From: Cercophora sp. LCS_1
Lineage: Eukaryota > Ascomycota > Sordariomycetes > Sordariales > Lasiosphaeriaceae
Direction of reading: 5' to 3'
DNA: 64,000 bases
Assembly (NCBI GenBank): GCA_036250225.1
Contig: JAPZLL010000048.1
Location: 62,001-126,000, forward strand
Part shown: positions 23,069 to 34,790 of the stretch, in pieces
Layout of the letters: every line of letters starts with the position of its first letter
Numbering within the stretch: position 1 is the first letter of the stretch
Notes under the pieces: model-generated
The model's database searches: none
Seen by the model: the letters and a program-made list of their open reading frames with translations, nothing else
What the model was told of the DNA's origin: nothing
Program-made: the position numbers and the translations under genes

Positions 23069-24301
23069 ATGTTTTTTGTATACCTCTTTGTCGCGGGGTT
23101 GGCCGCCGCCTCCGGGCTTGACACCTGCAACTGGAAGCCAGTACCCCTTGTTCTGCTCTGCGCCGCCGACAACGAGTCGCGCCCTGCCAACAGCTCGGGG
23201 CAAAGCTTTGCCGGGCATGAGGCACGTCAATACGAGCAGCATCATGAAGCTGCAGCCCACGACGAACCCGCTCCGGACGTCTGGACTTCTACCAACGACT
23301 GCTTCGACCAATACTGCATCCACTACAACCCCGGCTTCGGCTCCGTGGGCATGGCCGCCATCACCACCAAATCCAACCTCGCCATTCTCAAGTCCCACCA
23401 CCACCCCTCGCTCTCAGCGGCCTCCTCGGGCCACTACCACATCGCGCCAATACCCGGCAAAGGCCTCGGCCTAATCGCCAACACCACCCTCACCCGCGGC
23501 ACAACCATCATGTCCGAAGTCCCCGCCCTGCTCATCCACCGGGGCTTCATGGAGTCAGCCTCAACCCCAGTCCGGAACGCCATCATGGACAAAGCCGTCT
23601 CTATACTTCCTGCACCGCGCCGCCAGGCCTACCTTTCCCAAATGGCCCACTTCATCGGTCACAAAGCCTCCTCCATCTTCGCAACCAACTCCTTCCAAAT
23701 GAGCCTAAACCCCCAAGACCCTTCCGCCTTCCACTACGCAAGCTACCCCCCCGTCTCCCGCTTCAACCACGACTGCCGCCCCAACGTGGCCTTCAAAATG
23801 AACGGTCTCTCGCACACCACCACGGTAGTCCGGGACGTCAAACCAGGCGAGGAGCTCACCATCACCTACCTCGACTCCAAAGACACCCGCGCCAAGCGCC
23901 GCGAACGAGCCAAGCTCTCGTGGGGTTTCGAATGTGGCTGTTCGCAATGTATGCTTAGCGATCGGGCGAATCACGAGTCGGAGAAACGGCTCGAGGAGAT
24001 CAAGGACATTGAAACCAAGTTGGCGGATCCGATGGCTAAGGGTGTGAATGCGGCGTTGTTGAGACGCGTTTTGAAGCTGTACAAGGATGAGAGGCTGGAG
24101 GTGGATATGGCGGGCGTGTTGGCGCTTGTGGCGATGAATTGGAATATGATTGGGAATGCCAAGATGGCGAAACGGTATGCGGGCTTGGCGAAGGAGGCGG
24201 TGTTTATTGAGTCCGGGGAAGAGGCGGATGATTATCAGTCTATGGGGGAGTTGGAGGGGGATCCGAAGGGGCATTTTACTTGGAATGTTAGGGGGTATTA
24301 G
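23069..24301 (+). CDS. SET-domain protein with secretory-type N-terminus
   Basis: Single-exon protein of 410 residues with a SMYD-like SET domain, a fold that methylates lysines with S-adenosylmethionine. After IAPIPGKGLGLIANTTLTRGTTIMSE come the signature SRFNHDCRPNVAFK (around residue 235), RDVKPGEELTITYLD and the post-SET cysteines WGFECGCSQC. A helical C-terminal tail follows. Unusually, the N-terminus is hydrophobic (MFFVYLFVAGLAAASGLDTC) and is followed by a Cys-containing segment. This is a common arrangement in a secreted or ER-routed subgroup of fungal SET proteins whose substrate is unknown. The downstream methionine MAAITTK would give a cytosolic form of about 320 residues. Confidence 0.87.
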   Translation: MFFVYLFVAGLAAASGLDTCNWKPVPLVLLCAADNESRPANSSGQSFAGHEARQYEQHHEAAAHDEPAPDVWTSTNDCFDQYCIHYNPGFGSVGMAAITTKSNLAILKSHHHPSLSAASSGHYHIAPIPGKGLGLIANTTLTRGTTIMSEVPALLIHRGFMESASTPVRNAIMDKAVSILPAPRRQAYLSQMAHFIGHKASSIFATNSFQMSLNPQDPSAFHYASYPPVSRFNHDCRPNVAFKMNGLSHTTTVVRDVKPGEELTITYLDSKDTRAKRRERAKLSWGFECGCSQCMLSDRANHESEKRLEEIKDIETKLADPMAKGVNAALLRRVLKLYKDERLEVDMAGVLALVAMNWNMIGNAKMAKRYAGLAKEAVFIESGEEADDYQSMGELEGDPKGHFTWNVRGY

Positions 24302-24496
24302 AGAGGCAAAGAGGTGAGGCGAGGTTAGATGGGCTGGGTTTGGGCGTCCGATGGCGTTTTGGCGTTTTGGTAGGGGGTTGGATAGTATGGTTTGGGTTCC
24401 TAGTTCCCCTTCTGGATGGCGTCAAGGCTTGAGAAAGAGAATCTATACCTTTCTTTGACTGACTTATATCAATGCCGAGGTTGAGACTTATGCATG

Positions 24497-25291
24497 CGTG
24501 TGATGTATACCGACGGTTTCGTCTGGCTGTTGCATATACGTCAGAGCAAGCAGAGTTGATGGGCATCCTCGAATGATGGGCGTTGCATTGGAGATGTGCA
24601 ACGAACACGGAAACAACTGCATGCCGACTGCAGGGCCGCGTTTCAGCGCCTTCAACGAGCCATCAAGGCCGAATACTGTGCGGAGGGCATCGAGCAAGTG
24701 AAGGGGAAGAAGGCCGTTGGAGATGGCCATATGTGGCCAATTATCGCCAAGTTGGAGGAAGTTGCTGGTTGCCTTGCCAACGTAGGAGTCACTGTCAACC
24801 TGATTTGGATGAAGCGGTGCACTACCACCTCCCACAGCCTCGCACATCTACTTGCCCGAGGCTGGCAACATCACAACGCTGATCACGAAAGATGCGCCGT
24901 CACCCGCTTGGTCGATGCTGAGGTTAAAGATGCCTTCAAAGTCGCACAGGCCAAGTTCGTGGCATATGCCAAGGAGAAAGCCCTGGCCGACAAGAAGCGT
25001 AAAAGACGCGTGTACGATGATGATGGTGATGGTGACGACGGCAACGGCGATGGCAATGTTCAAGGGCGACCAGCAACCAAGAGGCAGAAGAGAGCCTCGG
25101 CGAATGAGGAAGATGACGACCAAGACGAGGAGGAAGAACATGAAGATACTGCTGTACTTGCCGACAGATAGGTTATGGGTATGATTGAGCAGGCTTTGCA
25201 TTTGCTCGAGATACCGGTGGAGAAGAGAACCCCGAAGCAGCAGCGCCTCTTGCACTTCTTTTTGGAGCGAGTTGGCCATCTCATTGAGTAG
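24497..25291 (+). pseudogene. Decayed RNase H-like paralogue
   Basis: Degraded relative of the intact protein at 37541-39126. Homology starts near 24497 (YRRFRLAVAYTSEQAELMGILE against ERRFRIVSVWSTAQTELMGILE). It is cut by TGA 24574-24576 and a frame change, then resumes: HADCRAAFQRLQRAIKAEYCAEGIEQV, VTVNLIWMKRCTTTSHS and an acidic/basic tail. An in-frame TAG at 25169-25171 precedes the conserved end (FFLERVGHLIE, TAG 25289). The N-terminal third with the first catalytic Asp is missing. The last catalytic Asp is replaced (AHLLA instead of ADYLA). Confidence 0.75.
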
Positions 25292-25368
25292 TAGTATGCA
25301 TGGACAAAGAGAATAGAACTAGAGACATGTCCAGGTTTCTACGCCAACAGTATTTCCCTCCACTGCAG

Positions 25369-26502
25369 TTAATAGCGGTATTTAGGGTACAAGTAAAATT
25401 CCCCAACAGCCCTCCTCTCCACAAAGCCGCCGGCGTCGTAAATCAACATGCCCACGAACATCTCCCTGGGTGCATCATGCATATACAGCAATGCCAACTC
25501 AAATCTATCCTTTTCCTGAGTGAAGTGCAATTCGTCAAATCCACCCAGAAAAACACCACCCAACCTCACGTTCTTCCTGATGCTGCTGTCCCTGTACACA
25601 AGAGAAACGTTGCCACTCATTGGCTCCAGCATCACGGGTGTAACTTGAATGATGAAAGCGTGAAAAAGGAGTGGTTGGTATGGCCTGTATGCAAAATGGG
25701 GCGCGCGGGTAGACTTTGTGTCGAATCTATTCCCTGGAAAGGGTGTGGCCGAGTACCTTCTTGCAATTGTTTCAGCCTGAAGACAGTCAGCGGCCTCACC
25801 ATCCCCCAGCTGGTTAACCTGAGTCCAGGCTCCATCCAAGATATAGTAGTACACAACCCATGACCTTCTGTTCTTCGGCGACATGTTGGAGCAATTCAAG
25901 GGCCCGCGCCATCCGGCCCATGAATAGCTCGGAAACGTTGGCCTTCGCCGGAGAGATAAATCAGCGGGACCAAAACCTAGGCTTTGCTCCAAATGTTCGA
26001 AAGGTAAGCCCTCAATGTGGACTTTATCCGCCGTGCATGAGAGACGACGGAGAATGCCCTCAATCGCTTGAACCACGTCTCCATCATCGGTGAATTGCCG
26101 AGTGGAATAGTTTTCGATAAGCGCTGGAAAGTCACCCCATCCAGAAACCCGGAGGCCTCCATGCTTGGTTCCTCCGACCCAATCATATTGAATAGGGATG
26201 GCTGTGTCTTCCGGCCAAAAGTGGGTTTTGCAGCGAAAGAAGAGCCGATTTTTGACGAAGACCAGGCATCTTCTTGCGAGTAGGAACTCTTGAAATGTCC
26301 AACCTCTCGAATGATACACGGATCTACTAAGGTAAGAATCAACGTCGCTGAAGAGACCAAGAGCAAGTTTGGGTGTGATCTCCCAAGAGTTGCTTCTGGG
26401 CTCTCGAGTTCCCGGCTCGACGTCAGGCAGGCCGGCGTTCGAGTCGTGGCCATCTGCTGCGACAATGGTAATAATAGCCTGTTCGTATATCAGATCCACC
26501 AC
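25369..26502 (-). pseudogene. 5'-truncated HET-domain gene
   Basis: The frame opens directly after a splice acceptor (CTTAG at 26503-26507, minus strand) with VVDLIYEQAIITIVAADGHDSNAGLPDV. This is the second half of the fungal heterokaryon-incompatibility (HET) domain. VYHSRGWTFQEFLLARRCLVF, another HET hallmark, follows, then a C-terminal region of about 300 residues (FPSYSWAGWRGPL). The first half (SYVWG and ID.LCI motifs) should lie upstream. The 230 bases before the next gene do not encode it, and there is no ATG. HET proteins mediate nonself recognition and trigger cell death; this copy is probably inactive. Confidence 0.7.
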
Positions 26503-26736
26503 CTAAGCATTTTCACCTGTGCGATCATTCAAACCTAGCACACTTGGTCATTACACACAGCAAAATCCGGCTATCCGTGATGATTTGGCCGGTGGTTTAT
26601 TTCCTCAAGGATCTGTCCAAATTTCACAACGCTTTACGCAGGTGAACCGGTCGCGACGGGGGGTGGCTCTTTCCTGCCCCGTGGGGCAGCGCGAAGGGAT
26701 TTCAGGGTGCTCAAATGGCCAAAAGGGAGGAACTAC

Positions 26737-27908
26737 TCAGAACATCATCGGCTCGCCAGGAAGGGAAGAAAGCCCTACGTTTGGTCAGCAAAAATATCGG
26801 CAGATGCCCGGAAAAAAACTTACATCCGTCAACCTTCTCGTTCACCACCGGCTTGATCGTGCACTTGACCGCTTCCTCGACCGACTGCGTTTGGAGTTCC
26901 TTGCACTGATTGTTATTGCAGCGTGCGTTCAACGCCCTCTGCAGCGAATCGCCCTTCCATCCAAACACGTAATCGCCATGCCAAGAGTACCCATTCTTGT
27001 CGCCAGTGCTCCACACAAACGGCTGCGACCCATCCGCAGGCCACATCTCCTTATCGCTGAAACCTTGCGTCTGTATCAAGTTAGCCTCGATCCCTTGCTC
27101 TTGCTCCCTCTCCTCCAATCTTTGTTCGATGCCACGCCAAGAACGGGAAACTCACCGCCCACCGAACCTCATACATGACCTGCGGAATCACAACCGGGTG
27201 CGTCGAAGGACAGGTCCCGGTCGGCCCAACATCGAACGTCTTGGCGCCAGTCGCATACGCAATATGGCTCTTGTGGTCGGGGCTATCCATGTTCTTCCCA
27301 TCCCAACACGTCGGGAACGTCACAATCGACCTGATCCCACCCGCGCAGGGCGTCTTGGGCAGTGTCGGTGCATCCGGTGATCCGCAGTTGATATTTCGGT
27401 TGTCGCCCTTGGCCGGCATGCACCGATGACAAACCTTCTTCGCGGGACCTTCGTGCGTGAGAGCTGCATCGCCAACAAGCATGCGGAAGCCGGGCTTGAA
27501 CGCCGTCACGGAGGTCTTGGCGTTGGAAGACGGGATGTAGTACACTGTGATGCCGCCGTTTCCTTGAAGATTCTCCTCTGGGTTCTGTGGGACGCGGAGG
27601 AACGAACCATTGCGGGCGCGGAAGTAGAGGACAGCGGTCCAGTAGTTGGAGAAATCCTCGGAGAACGTGCAGCTGGTGCACGTTGACTTGGTCACCAGAT
27701 CGTGGGTTGTCGGATCCATGGTCGCGTTGAAGGAGTTGCCGCCGACGATTTGGTGGAGATGCGGGGACGGGATGGCGCCCGGGTTGACGAGCGGGTCGAG
27801 GCGATCGATGACGAGCTGCGAGCAGCTGAAGCGCATCATGGGCATTGTGCCCTGGCTGGAGACATGCTCCGCCAGGAGCGAGACGAGGGTCAGCGTCGAC
27901 CAGTGCAT
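26737..27908 (-). CDS. Secreted DUF1996-domain protein
   Basis: Extracellular protein of the DUF1996 family, common in filamentous fungi and often attached to cell-wall-binding modules. Three exons: 27908-27156, 27070-26824, 26774-26737. Introns are 85 and 49 nt; 345 residues. There is a signal peptide (MHWSTLTLVSLLAEHVSSQG). Family motifs follow: MRFSCSQLVIDRLDPLVNPG, SPHLHQIVGGNSFN, ENLQGNGGITVYYIPS, RSIVTFPTCWDGKNMDSPDHKSHIAY and, in exon 2, GWKGDSLQRAL. Exon 3 is only 38 nt and ends WLSSLPGEPMMF. No wall-binding domain is appended. Confidence 0.88.
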
Positions 27909-29776
27909 CTTGGCTTGGTTTGTTAGAGACAAGACTTGAAGCCGTGATGGAAGCGGGTGGGCCTGGGACCGCTGTCTTGGCTCGGCGACCATTTACATAA
28001 GAAATGGAAAGTCCCGAAGACGACGTTGGGAACAAGCATTCTATGCCGGGTTGGGGCCTTGTTGGCTATCGCGTTTAATCCGGGGAGATGTCTTTTAGAT
28101 TAACGGATTTAAGCGGGCGCCGGCAGTTAGGAGGGTTGCCGGTTGCCGGCTGCTTGACATGTGCCGGGTATAACGTCATTTATCGCAGCCATACCCGAGG
28201 GGACTTAGTATTGGACAGAAGGAATCCCGAAAAGTTGCCCTCTGGAACGTTCCGTGGGGAAAGGGGTTGATCGTGGACGGTGATCACTAGCGGCTTCGCA
28301 ACACACCGATCCGGCCCCACACCTCCGAGGTCCGACATGACCGGGCCCCGGCTTCCCCGGAGAGCGAATTGACGCGACAACCCAACGCACCAAAAACAGC
28401 TCGCAGCCCCAAAGACTCAACTTCATAGCCCTCAAACACCTGAATGCACGGCCGAAACCAACGGCCTCGCGCCCTAACCATGCGCAACGACCCTCGCAAA
28501 CATGAACGTCAGCAGAGCTTACCGTCAAAGCCCCATGGTGCGACCCATGGTGCCCGTTGAAGCGATCCGCACTCGCGGCAGCACTCCTCTTCGCTCCAAT
28601 TGAAGAAATGACGATCTGTCAATGCCAACAATCCTCCTCTCCTGTCCGATCGAAGGCACCACCGCAGCCCATCAATCGACTCGACGTCGTGGTCTAGCTT
28701 GGTGTTGCTGTCAGAACCGCTTCTCCCGCGCGTGTTGCTTTCGAGATTCCAACCCTTCTGGCGATTCGGATTGCTCTCGCGATTGGTAAAATTAATCATG
28801 AGTCAGTCGCCTATTCCTCAAATTTGACAAGATACAAAATGAACGGGAGCAAGCGCGCTGCGACAGCCACAAGATGTTTTCTTTGCGACACGCTCACCGC
28901 TCCACAGGCTCCAAACGGTGGTGAACTTACCAGGGTTTGCGAACCGCCTTCCAAAGTCCGGGGTTGATAATGAGTTTTGAGGATCCATGTTTTGATTCTT
29001 GAGCGATGGCGGCGCGAAACGTTTGCCAGCGCGAAGGCGATGTTTCGGAGTTAAAATTCTTGTTCCAAAAAAAAAAAAAAATGACAAGAGTAAACAGGAA
29101 AGCGCAAGAGGATTCAACCTAAACGCAAGAAGAACAGAAGGTAAGAGATCAAGACTGTGGGGCGTCCCGGCCAGGACAACAATAACAACAACAATGAAAA
29201 CACCACTCCGGATGGAATTGACAGAAACCGAGGGGCCTGCCCAACTTCACAACTACCCCACCGGCAGTCAGTGGGGTGGCAACCCAACGTTGACGTGAAG
29301 CCATGACAGCTGTATAAGGTACCGCATCCTACTCAAGCCATACTACTGTCACTGTGGAAATGCCAGAACCGAGACGGTTGCAGACGATCACAACAGCCAC
29401 TTGGAGAGCGGTTCGACGTTGGGTCTGTTGATGAGCTACGGGGACTCCGTCATCAACATCAACCTAAAAATAGGTAGGGAGGGTATCAATGGGATCCAAG
29501 AAGACTGAACGAGCCGCTGAAGTCGATGGTTGACAGCCAATCTCACATACCCGTCACAATCACGGCACTGAACCGGTGGCTAAGAAAAGCGCTTGCTCGT
29601 GACGTTCTTGACCACCTTCTACCTAGATAAAGATGTATGCCCGCCGAAATTAGAGGTCCTAAAGGACCAGCAAGAGTCTATCCCACCCAACACCGCCCGT
29701 AACGCCACCGAAGCCAAATCGTCGCTGTAAATTACCCGCGCAACTCTATCAAAACACTACGATATACTCCGCCACC
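27909..29776. other. Intergenic stretch, no gene supported
   Basis: One minus-strand open frame (28799-28509, 96 codons, MINFTNRESNPNRQ...) has an ATG and a possible GTAAGC donor near its end, but no partner exon or domain. A 13-nt A tract lies near 29069. Otherwise nothing recognised. Confidence 0.3.
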
Positions 29777-31177
29777 TCACATGTCCTTATCCGTTGCAGA
29801 AACGAACTTCATCCAAGGCGTAGCCGTTTCCAGTTGCGTCAAAGTCTCCTGCTTCTCCAGAGTAATGATAACCTCCAGACCATCCACACCCTTTCTCCTC
29901 GGTAGGATAATCCCATGCGCTGTGCCTGCCCAAGCACCCTGAACCCGCCTGATGGCCTCCGGCTTCCCAATCAGCCCAAAGTCCGCCTCCGTGCCCAAGG
30001 ACTCCCACGTGTTGAAGCCCCAGCAACCTGGGTTCTTGGCCTCTCTCGAGACTCCGACGTGTCTGGCGTGCGCGCCTGTCTCCAAAAGTGCCGTGCGCTT
30101 GAGGACAAATTCCTCATCCACATCTCTGTTGGTCTCCTGGATCATTCGCGCAATTCCGGTAATATTGGGGGCGAATCTGGTAAGCTCCTCGCCCGAAGCG
30201 GTCACAATTGGGCTGAGGATGGTATTGCCAAAGAAGTTTCGGGCAAAGGAGTTGTCGGGGAAGAGGTTGCGGTGTGGTGCTGACCAGTCCAGCGGGTTGA
30301 AGAGGACGGCGGTCTTGAAGTGGATAGCGTCCTTTTGCTCCTTGGACAGGGTTGACAACCGTGCCTGCGTGGTGAAAACCCAAGTGATCGCTGCGAGCAG
30401 GGAGTATCTTGAGATGGGAATCTCGCTAGACCGACGGAGGGAATCAAGCATGTCGGTCGAGATGACATAGGTTCTTCCAACGCCGGGGTCGGTAGGGTAG
30501 AGAGACTCGAGAGAGGTGATCGTTCGCTTGGGGATCGAGGTTGGCAAGAGGTTATACTCGGGGCACATTTTGAGGAGTTGAGGGAGAGGAAGGCTCTTGT
30601 ATTTCTCTGTCGGGAGGCAGAGCTCGCAGGTCTTTTGCCAGTCCGCGCTCGAGGGCTTGGGCGTGGCCGAGCTGGCGGCCTTGGAAAGACAATTGAGGAA
30701 GTCGTTCATGCACCCGCCGTCGCCATACGAATGATGGAGGTAGAAGAATAAGATAAAGCCTCCATCCAAAAACTGGATTGCCACGCGCAGGATGGGCCTC
30801 GTATCGCCAGGGTCCTGAAGGTTACCATTGACACTCCAATCGCGATTGGTGAAGAACGAGGCAGGAAAGCCACGGGTTCTCAAGGTCGAATAGGATGTCT
30901 CGAGGGATTCTCCGGTTGTGCGAGACTCGACGGTAACCCGATCATTGGGCGAGGTCCACAGGTAAAGGCTGGTTTGGTTCCTGGCCCCCGGTTCGCCCAG
31001 GCTGATCTGGCCCCCAAAAGCAGGTCGCTCGGCCACGACACGGGCAAGCGCTTCGTTGATGTGGGTCTTGACGAGGGTTTCGGTGGTTTTGCTGTTGCAA
31101 GGGAAGCAGAGGGCAATCGAGACGTAGGTCCGTTGCGCCTCCTTGTTCCACACCGAGAGCTCGGTAATGGTCGTCAT
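29777..31177 (-). CDS. BAHD-type acyltransferase
   Basis: Acyl-CoA-dependent O- or N-acyltransferase of the fungal BAHD/trichothecene-acetyltransferase-like family. Single exon of 466 residues from ATG 31177 (MTTITELSVWNKEAQRTYVS). The longer frame to 31234 lacks an ATG. The catalytic motif is seen as LHHSYGDGG (HxxxD), and the structural DFGWG-like region as ESLGTEADFGLIGKPEAIRRVQG. Length and motif spacing are normal. It sits divergently from the unassigned 31-32 kb region and upstream of an aldo-keto reductase on the same strand. Acceptor unknown. Confidence 0.85.
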   Translation of the reverse strand: MTTITELSVWNKEAQRTYVSIALCFPCNSKTTETLVKTHINEALARVVAERPAFGGQISLGEPGARNQTSLYLWTSPNDRVTVESRTTGESLETSYSTLRTRGFPASFFTNRDWSVNGNLQDPGDTRPILRVAIQFLDGGFILFFYLHHSYGDGGCMNDFLNCLSKAASSATPKPSSADWQKTCELCLPTEKYKSLPLPQLLKMCPEYNLLPTSIPKRTITSLESLYPTDPGVGRTYVISTDMLDSLRRSSEIPISRYSLLAAITWVFTTQARLSTLSKEQKDAIHFKTAVLFNPLDWSAPHRNLFPDNSFARNFFGNTILSPIVTASGEELTRFAPNITGIARMIQETNRDVDEEFVLKRTALLETGAHARHVGVSREAKNPGCWGFNTWESLGTEADFGLIGKPEAIRRVQGAWAGTAHGIILPRRKGVDGLEVIITLEKQETLTQLETATPWMKFVSATDKDM

Positions 31178-32348
31178 CTTCTGGGGCCGACCGAGCGCTT
31201 GGCAACAAATTTGATCGGTGTTTCGCGTGGTCAAGAGAGGGAATTGCTTGAAGAAAGAAAAATTTCAAAAACTCGAGATTCGGCGACCTCGAGTGGGGAG
31301 TGTTGCAAGGATGGGAGGGTTGATTGCGGAAGCCGAAGCCATAAATACTTCGGGGCAACAACTGGCAGGCCAGCGGCCCGAAGTCGAGATGACACCGGAT
31401 CGTGTGCCATCACGAGTGAATTGGCTTTGCAGAGAAACCACACTTTTGGATGAACAACGCTGGCGGTCAGGGCGATAACCGCCTGGTGACACGTGGTTTT
31501 CGACTGGGATGAAATGAAGTGATGGAGGATGGGCTGGAAAATGGGCCTCAACGTTGGCCGGGGCTGGCTCATCCAAGCAGACAAAAGAATTCGCACGGTG
31601 ATAAATTTCATAAGAACCCCGGTAAAAAAAAATTGTTTGGGCGAGAAGCAGAGCAAGTCAAGGGCGAATAGTGGGCTTTCGCCTCGCGCACCTTCCCTCC
31701 GTCAACCGCAACAATGGGGCCCCTTCCGAGTCTGGTCCCGTGGAGGGCGCAGTCGACACGAGGCTGTGCCAACTCATTGAGTTCGTGGAAATCGCAGGAA
31801 CATCGTTTGTCAATGCGCTACAGGTGGTGTCGCGATTCGGCCTTTTGCCAGCGTCCAAGCTCACACCCTCGGCAACCAGGCATGACACAGCGCAGACGTT
31901 GGGGGCGATGCACGTCGGCAAGTTGCCTGCCGGGCAAAGCAACCCTGGTTATCACAACTCGAGAAGTCCAACTTGAAGAGTTTATGAACGGGCTATGCAA
32001 TCGCTCGCCGTCCGTGGGGCGCGTCGAGTGATGCCTGGGGAGTCCAAACGTGAGCGCGGACAATCTCAATCCCAAGAACCCCCACGTCAGGGACCGTGAT
32101 CAATGAACTCCATACCTAAAATCGCGTCTGTTCTCGCTGATGATCAAGGCATGAACGATATAATCTCGTCAAGCGCAATTCATCGCTTGGATCTCCGACA
32201 CATCACGCTCAGACAGGTGCTGAGTCACGGAACAAACGAATAAAATGACATGTCATATCTCATGAGCCCCGACGACCTCTACCTCTATCCAAGTCTACCG
32301 CCATGCGAAATCAAACCAGTCTATCCGCCAACGATCTATCGCCACTCT
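31178..32348. other. Intergenic gap
   Basis: No gene recognised. It separates the acyltransferase promoter from the 3' end of the aldo-keto reductase. Confidence 0.4.
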
Positions 32349-33332
32349 CTAGCTCTGTCCTGACTCCTCCGGCCACAAGTCCAGGCCAAACGTGTCCTTC
32401 ATGTTGACGAACCTGCAGTGTCTCCCCTTAGAGACCTCCTCGACAGCCTTGAAGTCTTCGTCCCTCAGCTCGGGAATCTGGAAGTTGCTCTCAATGCGCT
32501 CTGGCGTCGAGCTCTTGGGGAGCACAATGTACCCTCTCCTGAGACCCCAAGCCAGCAACACCTGCGCGAGGTTATGCCCGCTCCGCTTGGCGACCTCGTT
32601 GAGCGTAGCGTTTTGCCTGACGGTCTCGCCGGTGCTGGGGACTTGGTTCTGGGAACCCAGTGGTGAATATGCGGCAGGGATAATCTGGTTCTTGAAGCAA
32701 AAGTCCACCAGCTCGGTGTTTGGGAGGAAGGGGTGAATCTCAATCTGGTTGACAGTGGGCTTGATGCGCGCAATCTTGAGAAGCTGTTTCAACCCGGGGA
32801 TGGTCCAGTTCGACACGCCAATTGATCTTGCCAAGCCACTGTCGACGAGACCCTCCATAGCCCGCCATGTTGGCTCAGGGTTCTCTGTCAGGGCCTTGTT
32901 GATGACATATTTCCCGTCTGGCCCGAGCTTCGGAGTGCGATCGGGGTTCTTCTCGGCGGCGATCGGCCAGTGCACGAGGAAGAGATCGATGTAGCCGACC
33001 CGAAGCTTATCGCAAGAGTTTTGAATGCTCCATTTGACGTCCTCTGGCTCGTGAAGATGGTTCCAGACCTTGGTGGTGATGAAGATGTCCTCGCGCTTGA
33101 CGTTGGGGTTCTTGTTGAGGAAGTCATGAAGGGCGTCACCGACTTCGTCCTCGTTGAGGTAAAACCACGCGCAGTCGAGATGGCGGTACCCGACCTCCAG
33201 GGCCTTGGTGACGGCGCGATACGTCTCTCCCTTGGCGCCCTCGTTGGCAAAGGTGCCAAACCCGACGGCGGGAATCTTGACACCGTCGTTGAGGGTGTAT
33301 GTCCTCTTGGAGATAGAGTCGCAGATGGCCAT
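32349..33332 (-). CDS. Aldo-keto reductase
   Basis: NAD(P)H-dependent cytosolic oxidoreductase reducing aldehydes or ketones. Single exon, 327 residues from ATG 33332 (MAICDSISKRTYTLNDGVKIPAVGFGTF), a full (beta/alpha)8 barrel length. The catalytic tetrad is complete: D53 and Y58 (HLDCAWFYLNEDEVG), K88 (TTKVWNH) and H121 (LVHWPIA). The cofactor-binding end is also present (IVLPKSSTPERIESNF). It could act in sugar or polyol metabolism or in secondary metabolism; the neighbours do not decide. Confidence 0.93.
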   Translation of the reverse strand: MAICDSISKRTYTLNDGVKIPAVGFGTFANEGAKGETYRAVTKALEVGYRHLDCAWFYLNEDEVGDALHDFLNKNPNVKREDIFITTKVWNHLHEPEDVKWSIQNSCDKLRVGYIDLFLVHWPIAAEKNPDRTPKLGPDGKYVINKALTENPEPTWRAMEGLVDSGLARSIGVSNWTIPGLKQLLKIARIKPTVNQIEIHPFLPNTELVDFCFKNQIIPAAYSPLGSQNQVPSTGETVRQNATLNEVAKRSGHNLAQVLLAWGLRRGYIVLPKSSTPERIESNFQIPELRDEDFKAVEEVSKGRHCRFVNMKDTFGLDLWPEESGQS

Positions 33333-34790
33333 TTTGCGTGCTGATTTTTTTTCAGTGAAGCGGGGTGGGAAAGAGCAAAGGGGTCTCTGGGGATCTTGTT
33401 TACTCAATGGATGGCTGGGGATAGCGTCTGCAACAAATGCCTCAACACCAGCGCGTGGACTGCTATCGCTTAAGAAAGGGACCTTGGATCGGCATGCCCA
33501 AACCCAACGTCGCCTCCCAGGCGGCCACGTGTATATGCCGTGCAGCTTTTCTTTCTTTTTCCCCTGAGTTTTCTGGTCGTCGGCTTGTGGCGGCTGCTTC
33601 GGGTCGCTGTCAGGGGTCGGTCACAGCCAGAGCCAAGCGAAAAGTGGACAAGATCGATGCAGGCCAAGCGCGGCTTGCGCTCTTCCAGAAGGGTTCCACT
33701 CTATGACGTACGGCCGCTCCACGTGTGGAAACCCTCCCCACTGCTGCGATCGTCGCTGGGATGGGCCAGTCACAGCACCAGGCACGACGGAGGACAGCCA
33801 GGGGATTTCGGACGGGACGGCGAAGAGGCGGCATTTTGCATGACACACAGACAGTAGCGACGGCGCGAGGCCCGGTTTTCTGGATTTCCGCTGATAAATG
33901 TGAAACGGGCAACTCCATCCCGCATCCATCCGAACGTGCGACGAGTCATGGCGGCGAGCCACATGCCGGAGGATCCTTGCGGCTGGACGCGATTACCGAC
34001 GTGGCTCAGCTGATGTTGGCCGCTGCTTGTTCCTGAGCCCCGCGTCTGTGAGTTTGGCATTTTTGGCACGTCTGATATCGGGTGGCCAAGATGCGGCGAG
34101 GGCGCTGGTCCAAAGGCAGGCACAGACGGTCCGCCGCCCCTCTTTCCTCGAAGCCTTTGGCCACCTAGAAAAACTCGGAGCTATGACGACATGAAGACGA
34201 TAGGGCTGTGACAGCTCAACAAACGATTCTTGACCGTGCTCACCGGAGCTCCCCTAGCATCCCCACTCCAAAACGCCTCTCGCCCCCGGCCGGGCGAATC
34301 ACCAGCGACGCCGTCCCGCCGAAACGCAGCGGAGGCCGCACGTGAAACGAGCTTGCTCCGATGTGTCCTCGTCCGATGGGTTTCACGCTTGGCGCCAGGC
34401 AATTGTGGACATATTCATCGCAAACTTTTCCACTTGTCTTCCGTCATACTGGAGAATGCGCTGAAAAGCCGTTCGATGTTGAGATGGAGACCGACGGTCG
34501 CCCGGCTCTGGAGTCAGGGTCCTTGCGGCAGATGTCAGGGGTCGGCAAACGGTCTACCGGAAAATTGCGGCCGAGTTTGGGCCGTCTTCGAGCCCGAGTT
34601 TCACAGCATCAACGGTATAAAGGATGACTTGGACCCCGAGTCTGCTTCGCTGATATTTTGGTTGTGCTAAACCCTGCTGGCAGCTCCAAGTCTCGTCTTT
34701 CCGTTCGCCAGATACCCAAGTCCCCAGGAGGGAACTCATACGCAGCTTCACAATCGCACCTGCCGCCTCTGCCTTACGACATCACACACA
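33333..34790. other. Intergenic gap
   Basis: No gene recognised. The last 100 bases are the leader of the HAD phosphatase gene. Confidence 0.4.

Noticed and set aside
28509..28799. Small minus-strand gene of 96 codons
   Set aside because: Possible splice donor at the end but no partner exon, domain or signal peptide.
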